A stretch of 64,000 bases of DNA from Eshraghiella crossota (GCF_025148445.1 NZ_CP102270.1:2026001-2090000); one strand, 5' to 3'. Positions 46,477 to 55,232 are shown, counted from the first letter of the stretch. The notes: generated by a model from the letters alone, not told the origin. Program-made: numbers and translations.

Positions 46477-48545
46477 TTACACCATTTCCTATAAGCAATA
46501 TGATACACCGAAGCTGTTGCAGCCGTTAAAAATACCATAGCATATATTATTGCATTTACACTGCCATGTCTGACAATATACGGAGAGACCGACATTACAT
46601 CAATTATTGATAATTTTTCCATAAAATTAATCCCGATAAGGTACAATAATGATGGTATACAAAGAATAAAGGCAAACATAAACGAAATTGTCTGGCTTGT
46701 AATAACTGACAGCGAAGCAGCTACCATTGCAATCATCACAGTTATTGCTATTCTCATAAGGCACACGAATATGTAAAACATACCAATACTGCAATTCCAT
46801 TTTACAAACCAGAACGTCTCAAGACTCTGTACAGGAGCTTTCATAACAATCGCTCCATATCCGTGTATAGCAGAACTTACTTCAAGTATTATTTCAAAAA
46901 TTCCTACGGCTGACGCCGTCAGAACGGCATATCTCATCTTTTTGTTAAAAAGCTTCTCTCTACCGTTAATGCACTGCCTCAGGAGTCCATTCATGCCTTT
47001 TTTGCGCTCATAGTAAAAGATACCGCTGCATAACAATACAACAGTCACAAACGTAACAAGGTTTACCATGGTATTATCATTTTTAAACAGTCTGCCATAT
47101 TTGTATTTATTGACATACCATCCATTTTTTGTATTTTCCTTAAGATAATCTGTCTGACTTTCTATTTCCTGCAAAAACATTTTATCTTCCATATATGTCT
47201 GCATAACAAGCTGCATATTTATATATTCCGAATCACTGACAAGGCCTTTACTATGGGCTTCTTCAACTCTTTGATACTGTGCATCCACTTCGTCAAGTGT
47301 ATTCCTTAAATCATCGATTTCTTTTGCCGAATCATATCCCGGAACACCTTCATACTTGTCCATAAATGCAAAATACATATCCTTTGCCCTGTTTTTTTCA
47401 TTGACTCCAAAATATGTGCTTCTTATAACAACAAAAGCAAGCACAGCCAGTATGATTAATCCTTTTTCTATCCACATTATTTTATATGTTTCAGGAATTT
47501 TTAACTGGACCGAATTTCTTATATTACCTATTGTCTTACCAAGGATATTTATTTTTAAACCTTTAACGTAAGTTCTTTTGCAATGGCTTACCAGTATGCC
47601 CGTTAATGAGGCTATAACAATGTTAATGCCCACAAATCCTGCCATCATTACATTTTTACCGACAGCCTTATTAAACACATTAATATTTTTGTACCTGGTA
47701 AAAAATGTATTGCTCGATGCGAGACAGTACAAATTACAATATTTCAAAATATTACATGCCGTATTATCATTAGTGAGTCTCGTCATTCCATACTGGATTC
47801 CACCTATAATGGCAGCAATTCCCAGAGGAATAATTTCATTATTAAAAATAGTAAACAGCATATACAATATTGCAGATATTGCAAATAGAATAAATACTCT
47901 ATATACATAATATTTCAGCAAAAAGATTCCTATCGTATCTGTTGCCGTCCAGTTTTTAAATATTTCTATTGATTGTATAGGATATGTAAGGCTTGTAAAC
48001 ACATTACCTTTTAATATTATTCCGCTGCATATAAGATTAGCCCCATAAAACGCCATGACAATTAAAGCATCCCATAAGAGAATAGCTGTCAGGCGTCTGG
48101 CTGCCATCACGCCCCGCCCATTTTTTGTCGCATATAAGAGTCCTTTTATACCCTTTTCCTTTTCGGGTTTGTATACAAATACCACCAAAATTCCTGCAAT
48201 AAGTACAAATCCAAAAAGTTCCTTATATTGGAAATGAGCGGTCATAAAATTGTCATCAAAGGAAGCAATCTTTACATCCTGCAGTTTCTTATAGTCTTTC
48301 AAAGTCTTTTCAATATTCGCCTTTGAAAACGAATCCGCTTTATAAAATATGCTTACTTTGGACATACTTTCTGCTTTTTTTACCACTTCTCCAACATAAT
48401 CCGAATAATTCAGGGTATAATTTTCATCATGTACAGTTTTGACGTAATTCCTATTGATATATGCAAAAAACAGCAACTGTAAAATACATAAAAAGGCTAT
48501 TCCTGCAAATATTTTTTTATAAATAATTACCTTCTTAAATTCCAT
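46473..48545 (-). CDS. Large ABC-2-like membrane protein, probably two fused permease halves
   Basis: 690 residues with about twelve membrane helices in two sets. Each half holds a similar cytoplasmic block: VYKPEKEKGIKGLLYATKNGR near 125, and YERKKGMNGLLRQCINGRE near 505. A hydrophilic segment (about 385-490) with a coiled coil lies between. The repeat suggests that two ABC-2 permeases fused into one chain. The gene starts one base after the lipoprotein stop and runs into the ATPase gene, so all three are probably one transcript and one system. The substrate is unknown. Confidence 0.8.
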   Translation of the reverse strand: MEFKKVIIYKKIFAGIAFLCILQLLFFAYINRNYVKTVHDENYTLNYSDYVGEVVKKAESMSKVSIFYKADSFSKANIEKTLKDYKKLQDVKIASFDDNFMTAHFQYKELFGFVLIAGILVVFVYKPEKEKGIKGLLYATKNGRGVMAARRLTAILLWDALIVMAFYGANLICSGIILKGNVFTSLTYPIQSIEIFKNWTATDTIGIFLLKYYVYRVFILFAISAILYMLFTIFNNEIIPLGIAAIIGGIQYGMTRLTNDNTACNILKYCNLYCLASSNTFFTRYKNINVFNKAVGKNVMMAGFVGINIVIASLTGILVSHCKRTYVKGLKINILGKTIGNIRNSVQLKIPETYKIMWIEKGLIILAVLAFVVIRSTYFGVNEKNRAKDMYFAFMDKYEGVPGYDSAKEIDDLRNTLDEVDAQYQRVEEAHSKGLVSDSEYINMQLVMQTYMEDKMFLQEIESQTDYLKENTKNGWYVNKYKYGRLFKNDNTMVNLVTFVTVVLLCSGIFYYERKKGMNGLLRQCINGREKLFNKKMRYAVLTASAVGIFEIILEVSSAIHGYGAIVMKAPVQSLETFWFVKWNCSIGMFYIFVCLMRIAITVMIAMVAASLSVITSQTISFMFAFILCIPSLLYLIGINFMEKLSIIDVMSVSPYIVRHGSVNAIIYAMVFLTAATASVYHIAYRKWCK

Positions 48546-48546
48546 A

Positions 48547-49728
48547 TCAATTCTCTGTCTCGTAAACTTCTATCGGTACAAACGTGTCATCAGAAGCTAT
48601 CTTAAAATATCCTAGTCCTTTTATTCCTTTAATTCCCGGTTCTCCCTTCTTGTAAATATATACAAAAACAGTATCTCCGTCTATTCCATATATACTGCTG
48701 ATATTATCTTTATCCAGATTTCTTTCATACACCTTTTTGCCCGTAAAATCATATACCTGCATATTACTTTTATCATATACCGTTACATATTTATCGGATA
48801 CAAGCATACTCTGTTCTTCGTAAATCTTACCAATAAACTCTTCAGATGTTTTCTTCTCAAAATCATACACCTGTACACCGCCATCCAGACTGTAATATAG
48901 CCTGTTAATGCCTATCCCATAGTAGGAAACCGCATTTTCCACTACTTTTTCAACCTTACCGGTATCAATGTCATACGAAAAAATGCTGGCATTTATATCA
49001 ATATTATCTGCCAAGAAATTACCTGCCTGAAAGAAAATATGATTTCCATAGGCTCTTATTCTGTACAGATTCTGTCTGTCTCCTGTCATCTCATACACAG
49101 TCTCTGCTTCCTTACTTCCCAGTTTCATTCTCTGAAGTTTCATTGTACTTTGGAATGGAATCACATAATACACATATCCTCTGTGTATGCATATCTCAGG
49201 ATATCCCGGAGTTTCATCATCATTTACCTCCAGCCTGTATAATGTCATATACTTTTCAAAAGATGTTCCATCATCTTTCAATCTGTATAAGTTAATGTCA
49301 CATCCGGTATTTTCAACTTTTTCTACACCGGTCTCATATACATATCCATCATTATAATAAACAGATGAAGATAATGATATACCGTTTCTGTCAATATACG
49401 ATACACATTCCTCAGTATTGTGTGTACAATCGGGATTACTGCAAAGCGGTACACAATTTTCAAGCTTACTATCTAAAAATTTAAGGTTATTTTGTAGCGA
49501 AACATAGTAACCGTCATGTGATTCACTCATATATCCCCATTCATATCCAACGGATGAATCAGTCTTTTCGTTATAGCTAAAGTCATAGTCTCCCACAACA
49601 TAATTTATATTATTGTCAACATTATTATCTATATCTTTGTTTGTATTATTGTCATTGTTGTTTTTCCCACTACATCCACATAATAATAACCCTACAGCAA
49701 TAAATGCTGCCAATGTTCTTTTTTTCAT
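48547..49728 (-). CDS. Beta-propeller-like lipoprotein, copy A
   Basis: 393 residues with lipobox LLCGCSG, then an Asn/Asp-rich linker (about 22-45). The body has repeated short strands of the type VYYVIPFQSTMKLQRMKLGSKEA, DNIDINASIFSYDIDTGKVEKV and LYYSLDGGVQVYDFEKK, as in DUF5050-like propellers. A single CSNPDCTHNTEECVSY block may bind a metal. It is extracellular and membrane-tethered. It is the first gene of the unit with the ABC transporter and carries the LytTR-type repeats in its promoter. It is about 90 percent identical to copy B by eye. Confidence 0.85.
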   Translation of the reverse strand: MKKRTLAAFIAVGLLLCGCSGKNNNDNNTNKDIDNNVDNNINYVVGDYDFSYNEKTDSSVGYEWGYMSESHDGYYVSLQNNLKFLDSKLENCVPLCSNPDCTHNTEECVSYIDRNGISLSSSVYYNDGYVYETGVEKVENTGCDINLYRLKDDGTSFEKYMTLYRLEVNDDETPGYPEICIHRGYVYYVIPFQSTMKLQRMKLGSKEAETVYEMTGDRQNLYRIRAYGNHIFFQAGNFLADNIDINASIFSYDIDTGKVEKVVENAVSYYGIGINRLYYSLDGGVQVYDFEKKTSEEFIGKIYEEQSMLVSDKYVTVYDKSNMQVYDFTGKKVYERNLDKDNISSIYGIDGDTVFVYIYKKGEPGIKGIKGLGYFKIASDDTFVPIEVYETEN

Positions 49729-49817
49729 GATAAATTACCTCCATTTAAATTTAATTTTATACTTGACCGGTCGCTTGTATTCTAACATAATTATTAATGC
49801 ACAAAAACCCTCTTTGC

Positions 49818-49847
49818 ATAAACGGTGCGATTTCGTGCATAAACGGT
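49818..49847 (-). promoter_or_regulatory. LytTR (AgrA-type) direct-repeat site upstream of copy A
   Basis: On the minus strand ACCGTTTAT occurs twice (49839-49847 and 49818-49826) with a 12-bp spacer. Both copies match the LytTR consensus [TA][AC][CA]GTTN[AG][TG] at all nine positions. A -10-like TAGAAT follows about 45 bp downstream, so the site lies in the usual activator place before the -35 region. Confidence 0.82.
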
Positions 49848-49885
49848 ATTACTATTAGTGAATAGTAAATGATATGTCATAGAAT

Positions 49886-49925
49886 TCTCTACCTTTTCGG
49901 CTGATTTCCGCTATTTTGGTAGAGA
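49886..49925. repeat. Single stem-loop repeat at the duplication junction
   Basis: TTCTCTACC ... GGTAGAGA with inner sequence CTTTTCGGCTGATTTCCGC, the reverse complement of the units in the 19.5-19.85 kb array. It lies exactly between the two lipoprotein duplicates. Confidence 0.85.
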
Positions 49926-49935
49926 TTTACGGACG

Positions 49936-49993
49936 GCAACAATGGCAATTCCTGCAAATATTTTTTATAACTAATTGCCTTCTTAAATTCCAT
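49936..49993 (-). pseudogene. Remnant of the permease gene 5' end
   Basis: Starts at ATG 49993 with MEFKKAISYKK, matching MEFKKVIIYKK of the 690-residue permease, then loses frame and runs into the stem-loop repeat. It shows that the duplicated block included the first 50-60 bases of the downstream gene. Confidence 0.85.
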
Positions 49994-49994
49994 A

Positions 49995-51176
49995 TCAATT
50001 CTCTATCTCGTAAATATCTACCTGTACAAGTGCATCATCAGAAGATATCTTAAAATATCCCAATCCCTGTATTCCTTTGATTTCAGGTTTTCCTTTTCTG
50101 TTAATATATACAAAGACCGTATCTCCGTCTATTCCATATATCGCACTGATATCATCTTTATCCAGATTTCTTTCATACACCTTTTTGCCCGTAAAATCAT
50201 ATACCTGCATATTACTTTTATCATATACCGTTACATATTTATCGGATACAAGCATACTCTGGTCTTCGTAAATCTTACTAATAAATTCTTCAGATGCTTT
50301 CTTCTCAAAATCATACACCTGTACACCGCCATCCAGACTGTAATATAGCCTGTTAATGCCTATCCCATAGTAGGAAACCGCATTTTCCACTACTTTTTCA
50401 ACCTTACCGGTATCAATGTCATACGAAAAAATGCTGGCATTTATATCAATATTATCTGCCAAGAAATTGCCTGCCTGAAAGAAAATATGATTCCCATAGG
50501 CTTTTATTCTGTACAGATTCTGTCTGTCTCCTGTCATCTCATACACAGTCTCTGCTTCCTTACTTCCCAGTTTCATTCTCTGAAGTTTCATTGTACTTTG
50601 GAATGGAATCACATAATACACATATCCTCTGTGTATGCACACTTCCGGATATGGTGTAACTTCACCGTCGCCTGCCTCCAGTCTGTACAATGTCATATAC
50701 TTTTCAAATGATGTTCCGTCATCTTTCAATCTGTATAAATTAGTGTCACATCCTTTATTTTCAACTGTTTTCTTTCCTACCTCATATATATATCCATCGT
50801 AATAATAAACTTGTGAAACTAATGATATATCATTCCTATAAAAATACGATACACATTCTTCAGTATTATGGGTACAATCGGGATTACTGCAAAGCGGAAC
50901 ACAATTTTCAAGCTTACTATCCAAAAATTTAATGTTCCCTAGTATCGGAACATAGTAACCGTCATGTGATTCACTCATATCTCCCCATTCATATCCAACC
51001 GGTGAATCAGTCTTTTCGTTATAGCTAAAGTCATAGTCTCCCACAACATAATTTATATTATTGTCAACATTATTATCTATATCTTTGTTTGTATTATTGT
51101 CATTGTTGTTTTTCCCACTACATCCACATAATAATAACCCTGCAGCAATAAATACTACCAGTGTTCTTTTTTTCAT
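49995..51176 (-). CDS. Beta-propeller-like lipoprotein, copy B
   Basis: 393 residues from ATG 51176 (GGAGG eight bases upstream). A start five codons further up is not needed. It has the same lipobox, Asn-rich linker, CSNPDCTHNTEECVSY block and propeller strands as copy A. Differences concentrate near residues 90-140 and at the C-terminus. It has its own LytTR-type promoter site. Its downstream permease is only a remnant, so it may be expressed alone or read through into copy A. Confidence 0.85.
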   Translation of the reverse strand: MKKRTLVVFIAAGLLLCGCSGKNNNDNNTNKDIDNNVDNNINYVVGDYDFSYNEKTDSPVGYEWGDMSESHDGYYVPILGNIKFLDSKLENCVPLCSNPDCTHNTEECVSYFYRNDISLVSQVYYYDGYIYEVGKKTVENKGCDTNLYRLKDDGTSFEKYMTLYRLEAGDGEVTPYPEVCIHRGYVYYVIPFQSTMKLQRMKLGSKEAETVYEMTGDRQNLYRIKAYGNHIFFQAGNFLADNIDINASIFSYDIDTGKVEKVVENAVSYYGIGINRLYYSLDGGVQVYDFEKKASEEFISKIYEDQSMLVSDKYVTVYDKSNMQVYDFTGKKVYERNLDKDDISAIYGIDGDTVFVYINRKGKPEIKGIQGLGYFKISSDDALVQVDIYEIEN

Positions 51177-51264
51177 ATAAATTACCTCCATTTAAATTTA
51201 ATTTTTTATTTGACCGGTCACTCGTATTCTAACATAATTATTAATGCACAAAAACCCCCTTTGC

Positions 51265-51294
51265 ATAAACGGTACGATTTCGTGCATAAACGGT
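51265..51294 (-). promoter_or_regulatory. LytTR (AgrA-type) direct-repeat site upstream of copy B
   Basis: The same two perfect ACCGTTTAT repeats (51286-51294 and 51265-51273) with a 12-bp spacer. The spacer differs by one base from the copy A site while both repeats are unchanged, which suggests that the repeats are under selection. Confidence 0.82.
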
Positions 51295-51332
51295 ATTACT
51301 ATTAGTGAATTGTAAATGATATATCATAGGAT

Positions 51333-51373
51333 TCTCTACCTTTTCCGCCGTTTTTTTGCTGTTTGGGTAGAGA
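51333..51373. repeat. Single stem-loop repeat upstream of copy B
   Basis: TTCTCTACC ... GGGTAGAGA with a more diverged loop than the others. Together with the copy at 49886 it brackets the duplicated 1.4-kb block. Confidence 0.8.
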
Positions 51374-51412
51374 TTTCCGATTTTTGCATAAGAAATTTAC
51401 TACAAAGTAAAA

Positions 51413-51443
51413 TAAAAAAGGACTGCATCGTAATGCAATCCTC
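51413..51443 (-). terminator. Terminator of the six-tRNA cluster
   Basis: Stem AGGATTGCAT / ATGCAGTCCT with a TACG loop, then TTTTTTATTTT on the minus strand, directly after tRNA-Lys. Confidence 0.88.
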
Positions 51444-51451
51444 TAACTTAG

Positions 51452-51524
51452 TGAGCCATCGGGGACTCGAACCCCGGACAACTTGATTAAAAGTCAAGTG
51501 CTCTACCACCTGAGCTAATGGCCC
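51452..51524 (-). tRNA. tRNA-Lys (UUU)
   Basis: Acceptor GGGCCAT / ATGGCTC plus A. Anticodon stem-loop CTTGA-CTTTTAA-TCAAG. Confidence 0.96.
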
Positions 51525-51548
51525 ATATTAAATTATTGTTGACCTTAA

Positions 51549-51620
51549 CTGGGCTAGTTGGATTCGAACCAACGTATGCAGCAGTCAAAGTGCTGTGCCT
51601 TACCGCTTGGCGATAGCCCA
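51549..51620 (-). tRNA. tRNA-Gln (UUG)
   Basis: Acceptor TGGGCTA / TAGCCCA plus G. Anticodon stem-loop CAGCA-CTTTGAC-TGCTG. Confidence 0.96.
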
Positions 51621-51632
51621 ATGGATTAAAAA

Positions 51633-51708
51633 GGGTGGATAAAGGGATTCGAACCCTTGACCTCCAGAGCCACAATCTGGCGCGCTAACCAACTGCGCTA
51701 TACCCACC
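51633..51708 (-). tRNA. tRNA-His (GUG)
   Basis: Anticodon stem-loop CCAGA-TTGTGGC-TCTGG. The 5' end carries the extra G expected at position -1 of tRNA-His. Confidence 0.95.
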
Positions 51709-51750
51709 ATAATGTAAACGCCCATTGTATCAGCGTACTCGCAAAGCGAA

Positions 51751-51824
<74 letters not shown>

Positions 51825-51853
51825 ACATCATATTCACATAAAAGCGAATATTA

Positions 51854-51924
51854 AGCGGGTGATGGGAATCGAACCCACGTATCTAGCTTGGAAGGCTAGT
51901 GTTCTACCATTGAACTACACCCGC
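51854..51924 (-). tRNA. tRNA-Gly (UCC)
   Basis: Acceptor GCGGGTG / CACCCGC plus T. Anticodon stem-loop CTAGC-CTTCCAA-GCTAG. Confidence 0.96.
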
Positions 51925-51928
51925 AAAG

Positions 51929-52003
51929 TCGGGGTGACAGGATTCGAACCTGCGACCTCTTGATCCCAAATCAAGCGCTCTAGCCAAGCTGAGCCACACC
52001 CCG
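51929..52003 (-). tRNA. tRNA-Pro (UGG)
   Basis: Acceptor CGGGGTG / CACCCCG plus A. Anticodon stem-loop CTTGA-TTTGGGA-TCAAG. First gene of the cluster. Confidence 0.96.
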
Positions 52004-52044
52004 GTATTCTGTTGTGTTTGTCGTCTCTGTCAGACGCAAGTGTT

Positions 52045-52073
52045 ATTATAGGGTATAAGTCCCATAATGTCAA
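52045..52073 (-). promoter_or_regulatory. Consensus sigma-A promoter of the tRNA cluster
   Basis: Perfect TTGACA (52068-52073), 17-bp spacer and perfect TATAAT (52045-52050), with an A/T-rich UP-like stretch directly upstream. This is the strongest promoter match in the window, as expected for stable RNA. Confidence 0.93.
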
Positions 52074-52178
52074 CACTTTTTTTAAAAAAATTTTAAAAAT
52101 TTTTAAAGAGCCTGAAAGCCCGCTTAAATACTGTCTTTCACAAGGACACTTTTGAAAAACAACCGATTGAGAGACACG

Positions 52179-52207
52179 CAGCCCGCTGACAATAAATCAG
52201 CGGGCTG
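52179..52207 (-). terminator. GC-rich hairpin after the subtilase gene
   Basis: Perfect 11-bp stem CAGCCCGCTGA / TCAGCGGGCTG with a 7-nt loop, 79 bp past the subtilase stop. The T-tract is poor on both strands, so terminator activity is uncertain. Confidence 0.5.
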
Positions 52208-52285
52208 TGTGCTTTGTTATTGGCTTCACTTAAAGTAACACAAAGCTACGGTAGAGGTATTATTGCTGATTATGAAAAATCAACT

Positions 52286-53851
52286 TTACTGCTCCCAAGC
52301 CAGTCCAACACGGTCAGACGATGTTTTAGCCGTGCCATATCTAACGATTTTTGCAGTATAATATCCTGCGCCATATTGAGCAATTTTCGAGGCCGGAATA
52401 ATAATCACTTCATTGTTCCGGACTCCAGTGCTGGACGCCACTAAAGTATTTCCCTTGTAAATATAGAGATCATAATCTGTTACTTTGTTGGTGTTGTTAA
52501 CTATCTCACCTTCCCATGCAATACTAATTCGAAATGCTTTGCTGGTATAATCCGCATAGATTGAATGCGTTTGTGAAGATGCACTACTTGGGGTAAAATC
52601 GAAATGCCATCTGCGTCCATTTTGAGCCACTCTGTATGTAAAATTAGCATCTACAACGCCGGCACCTTCCTTATTTGAAATGTTATTTGTGAAACCAGTT
52701 CTTGCATTAAAGTAACAACTTGCCATGACCGCAGCTTTGAGTATTTGTGGTTTATCACTCATTCCAGAATTACGATCTATCATTTGTGCAACAATGCCCG
52801 TGATAAGTGGTGTTGCCATGCTTGTTCCACTCCAACCGGTGTAACCGTATAAATTCAGATTTTCACCTGGGGCACAAACATCAGGCTTATTAATCACTCC
52901 AGAAGCTTCTGCATAATCCGAAAAAGATGAGAAGGTATATGTGGACGAGGACGCAGTAGTATATCCACGGTGATTTACTGAGCCAACAGTAATAACATTA
53001 TTTGCAACTCCATACCCACTAACATAAGTGTTGTTATTACCAGCGGCAACGACAACGGTCACTTTGTTCTGTCTTACTAATCGATCCAGTCTGCGAGAGG
53101 CATCGTTATACTGTCCATAGCTGTTAAAGCCGAGTGACATATTGATGACTTGAACCTTATTTACCGTCATAAGCCGTTCCAATGCGTCCAAATCAGCAAC
53201 AGTAGTGTTCGAAGCTGACTTAATCAAGTAGATATTTGCTCCCGGAACTAATGTGTGAATTTCTCCGGCAACAAATGTCGCATGATCATCTGTGCCTGTT
53301 GTTGGACCTCCAACATTTGTGAGTTTAGAGCCAATCAGATTTCGATTTGCCCAACCATGTTCCACAACACCAATTTTGACACCTGTACCATCATAACCAT
53401 TGTTTCTACTGGTGTTAGAACGAATACAAGAATCTGCAGAAGAAAGACTATATCCGCATGAATATGTTTCGTAAATATCGACAATATCAATTCTTTCAAC
53501 CGAATTGTCTTTTGAAATATTTTCGATTTCTTCTGCTGTTAAGTAGACGAGATTAATGTCAGGTAAAGAAAGGGAGACACTTTCAGCTTGGATATTATAT
53601 TTTTGCAAAAATGACTGGTTAATATCCGCCACCTCATCGCATATTTCATCAATTCTAATCTGACGATACTCTTCATACTTAACTTCTATTTGTGCCTTGT
53701 CAAGAGTGGCGTCTATATTAAAATCGGAATTTTGCTTTACTGCGAAAGGTGTGATCACATTTGCATCAACAGAATAATTTTCTGCAACAAATACACTTGC
53801 ATCCAATTCGACATAAGCAATTTCCTGCTCAGAAATATTGGACATATCCAT
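52286..53851 (-). CDS. S8 (subtilisin-like) serine peptidase, catalytic part downstream of an in-frame stop
   Basis: 521 codons in the same frame as the signal-peptide piece at 53873-54076, from which a single TAG separates it. Catalytic landmarks: IGVVEHGW (near 160) where most subtilases have VIDTG, so Glu replaces Asp. His is in DDHATFVAGEI (near 188), the oxyanion Asn in VVAAGNN and Ser in GTSMATP (near 345). A C-terminal beta domain follows. The first 130 residues look like a propeptide. Without the upstream piece this part would have no secretion signal, and no good ribosome site precedes ATG 53851. Confidence 0.85.
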   Translation of the reverse strand: MDMSNISEQEIAYVELDASVFVAENYSVDANVITPFAVKQNSDFNIDATLDKAQIEVKYEEYRQIRIDEICDEVADINQSFLQKYNIQAESVSLSLPDINLVYLTAEEIENISKDNSVERIDIVDIYETYSCGYSLSSADSCIRSNTSRNNGYDGTGVKIGVVEHGWANRNLIGSKLTNVGGPTTGTDDHATFVAGEIHTLVPGANIYLIKSASNTTVADLDALERLMTVNKVQVINMSLGFNSYGQYNDASRRLDRLVRQNKVTVVVAAGNNNTYVSGYGVANNVITVGSVNHRGYTTASSSTYTFSSFSDYAEASGVINKPDVCAPGENLNLYGYTGWSGTSMATPLITGIVAQMIDRNSGMSDKPQILKAAVMASCYFNARTGFTNNISNKEGAGVVDANFTYRVAQNGRRWHFDFTPSSASSQTHSIYADYTSKAFRISIAWEGEIVNNTNKVTDYDLYIYKGNTLVASSTGVRNNEVIIIPASKIAQYGAGYYTAKIVRYGTAKTSSDRVGLAWEQ

Positions 53852-53872
53852 AGCTTGTTTCTCAACAGATAC

Positions 53873-54076
53873 CTAATCGACAGTATCCTTTAGCTGTATC
53901 TGAACAGGTATTTTCGCAGAAGAATCAGAACTTTTCTGTTCCATAACACTCATCAACCGGCTGGAGATTGTGTCAGCATTGCTGATGGGCAATGCTTGTG
54001 CAGATGCACCCAATGTGAACGGAACAATAGCAATTGAGAGAGCGAGAATAGTGCTAATAAATCGGATTCGTTTCAT
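53873..54076 (-). pseudogene. Signal peptide and propeptide start of the S8 peptidase, cut off by TAG
   Basis: 67 codons: MKRIRFISTILALSIAIV begins a Sec signal ending near ASAQA, then a propeptide start up to QLKDTVD and TAG at 53873-53875. The next codons in the same frame, VSVEKQAMDMSN, run into the peptidase. AAGGAGTG precedes the ATG. One base change (for example CAG to TAG) explains the split. The full reading would be 596 codons. Confidence 0.82.
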
Positions 54077-54091
54077 ACCTTACACTCCTTT

Positions 54092-54733
54092 TCATTGTTT
54101 TTTCATGTTGTTTGGCAACAAATTGTAGACAGCCGAGAAATCAACAAGCTGTGCGCCGTCTTCTATGGTGTACAAAACATTCTTATCTTTATCAAAAAGA
54201 TATAAAGCAAATGCTGAAGGCTGATAGCGTGTACCGGACACAATCGTATATCCTTGATATGTCTGATAAGTCATAATTGAATCGCCGCTTGCATTTTCCG
54301 GAATGATTTCATACAATTCGAATTTTGTACTAATCGTACCCAGCAATTTCACATTTTGTTCGGACAGAGATACAGAAGTCTGATCTCCTTTCTCTTTCCA
54401 TAGTGAACGAAATGCTGAGATGACAAGACTATTGGATGTCGCCGGAGTATCTGATGCTTGCTCAGAACGCACATCATTTGCAATTGCTGATTTATTATCT
54501 GCCACTTCTTTTTTGTCTGCCTCCTCTTTGGGGAAATCCGGTTGTATGGTTGGCTGTTCTTCAGCCGATTTCACAGGATCAACAGGTGAAGAAATAATAT
54601 CGTCCGGCGACGAAATCCCCATGCCTTTTGCCACATCCACATCCGAAGTGTTTGCAGAATGATTAGAACAACCGGAGAAAACAAAACAGCAACTCAATGC
54701 AAAACCCCCAACCAAAATCAAGAATCGTTTCAT
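54092..54733 (-). CDS. Lipoprotein of unknown function
   Basis: 213 residues with lipobox VFSGCSN (Cys near 22). An acidic, low-complexity linker (about 25-95) follows, then a C-terminal domain of about 110 residues (KFELYEIIPENASGDSIMTY, GYTIVSGTRYQPSAFALYLF). I do not recognise the family. AGGAGG precedes the ATG. The subtilase signal peptide begins 15 bp downstream, so lipoprotein and protease were probably one operon. Composition is less A/T-biased than in the flanking genes. Confidence 0.75.
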   Translation of the reverse strand: MKRFLILVGGFALSCCFVFSGCSNHSANTSDVDVAKGMGISSPDDIISSPVDPVKSAEEQPTIQPDFPKEEADKKEVADNKSAIANDVRSEQASDTPATSNSLVISAFRSLWKEKGDQTSVSLSEQNVKLLGTISTKFELYEIIPENASGDSIMTYQTYQGYTIVSGTRYQPSAFALYLFDKDKNVLYTIEDGAQLVDFSAVYNLLPNNMKKQ

Positions 54734-55232
54734 ATAAATACCTCCTTTATTGAGCGCTCAAAAAAAACAAAAGTGCATAAACCGATTGTCGTTCGGCTTA
54801 TGCGCTCTATCTGTTAAAAATCAAATGAAACCTTACGCTATTTAATAGAAGATCATATGATGTAAACCGCCCTTCACCGAAACATGAATAATTATAAACA
54901 AACACCATTGGACTCACCTCCTAAAAAAAATTTCTTCTTAACTGTTGTGTACCACATATGTCGGCAAGTTGCAATAGCTACTTTGCATAAATTTAAGATA
55001 TTTTGTGCAATTTTTCATACGCCTGTTAAGTTGCTAAGTATAGTATCCAGAGTTTTCGTACTCATTATAACCATACACTACTACAGCGTGTTGCCCTGCA
55101 TTTGGCAAATCTCCAAAAAGAATACAAGGCCTTTTGTTGTTTTTGATTTCACCTGTAATTCCCCAGCAGCCAACAGCCTAACTTGCATTTTGAGGAAGGG
55201 ATCTGTTTTTACAGAAAGTATTCATTACTCTT
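54734..55232. other. Intergenic stretch in the accessory region
   Basis: About 500 bp with no gene that I can support. It holds a palindrome TTGAGCGCTCAA (54750-54761) in front of the lipoprotein gene, an imperfect inverted repeat GCATAACCGA / TCGGCTTATGC (54776-54803), and an isolated AGGAGGTGAG followed by ATG but only four codons before a stop. It ends in the serine recombinase remnant and may itself be decayed mobile-element DNA. Confidence 0.5.

Noticed and set aside
54776..54803. Third LytTR-type site upstream of the lipoprotein at 54.1-54.7 kb
   Set aside because: The sequence GCATAACCGA resembles the flank of the agr-type sites, but on careful reading it lacks the 9-mer and any partner at 21-bp distance. 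It is an imperfect inverted repeat.
54807..54906. Small gene after a perfect AGGAGGTGAG site on the minus strand
   Set aside because: On careful reading the ATG at 54906 is followed by only three more codons and TAA. It is too short to support as a gene, although a leader peptide role cannot be excluded.
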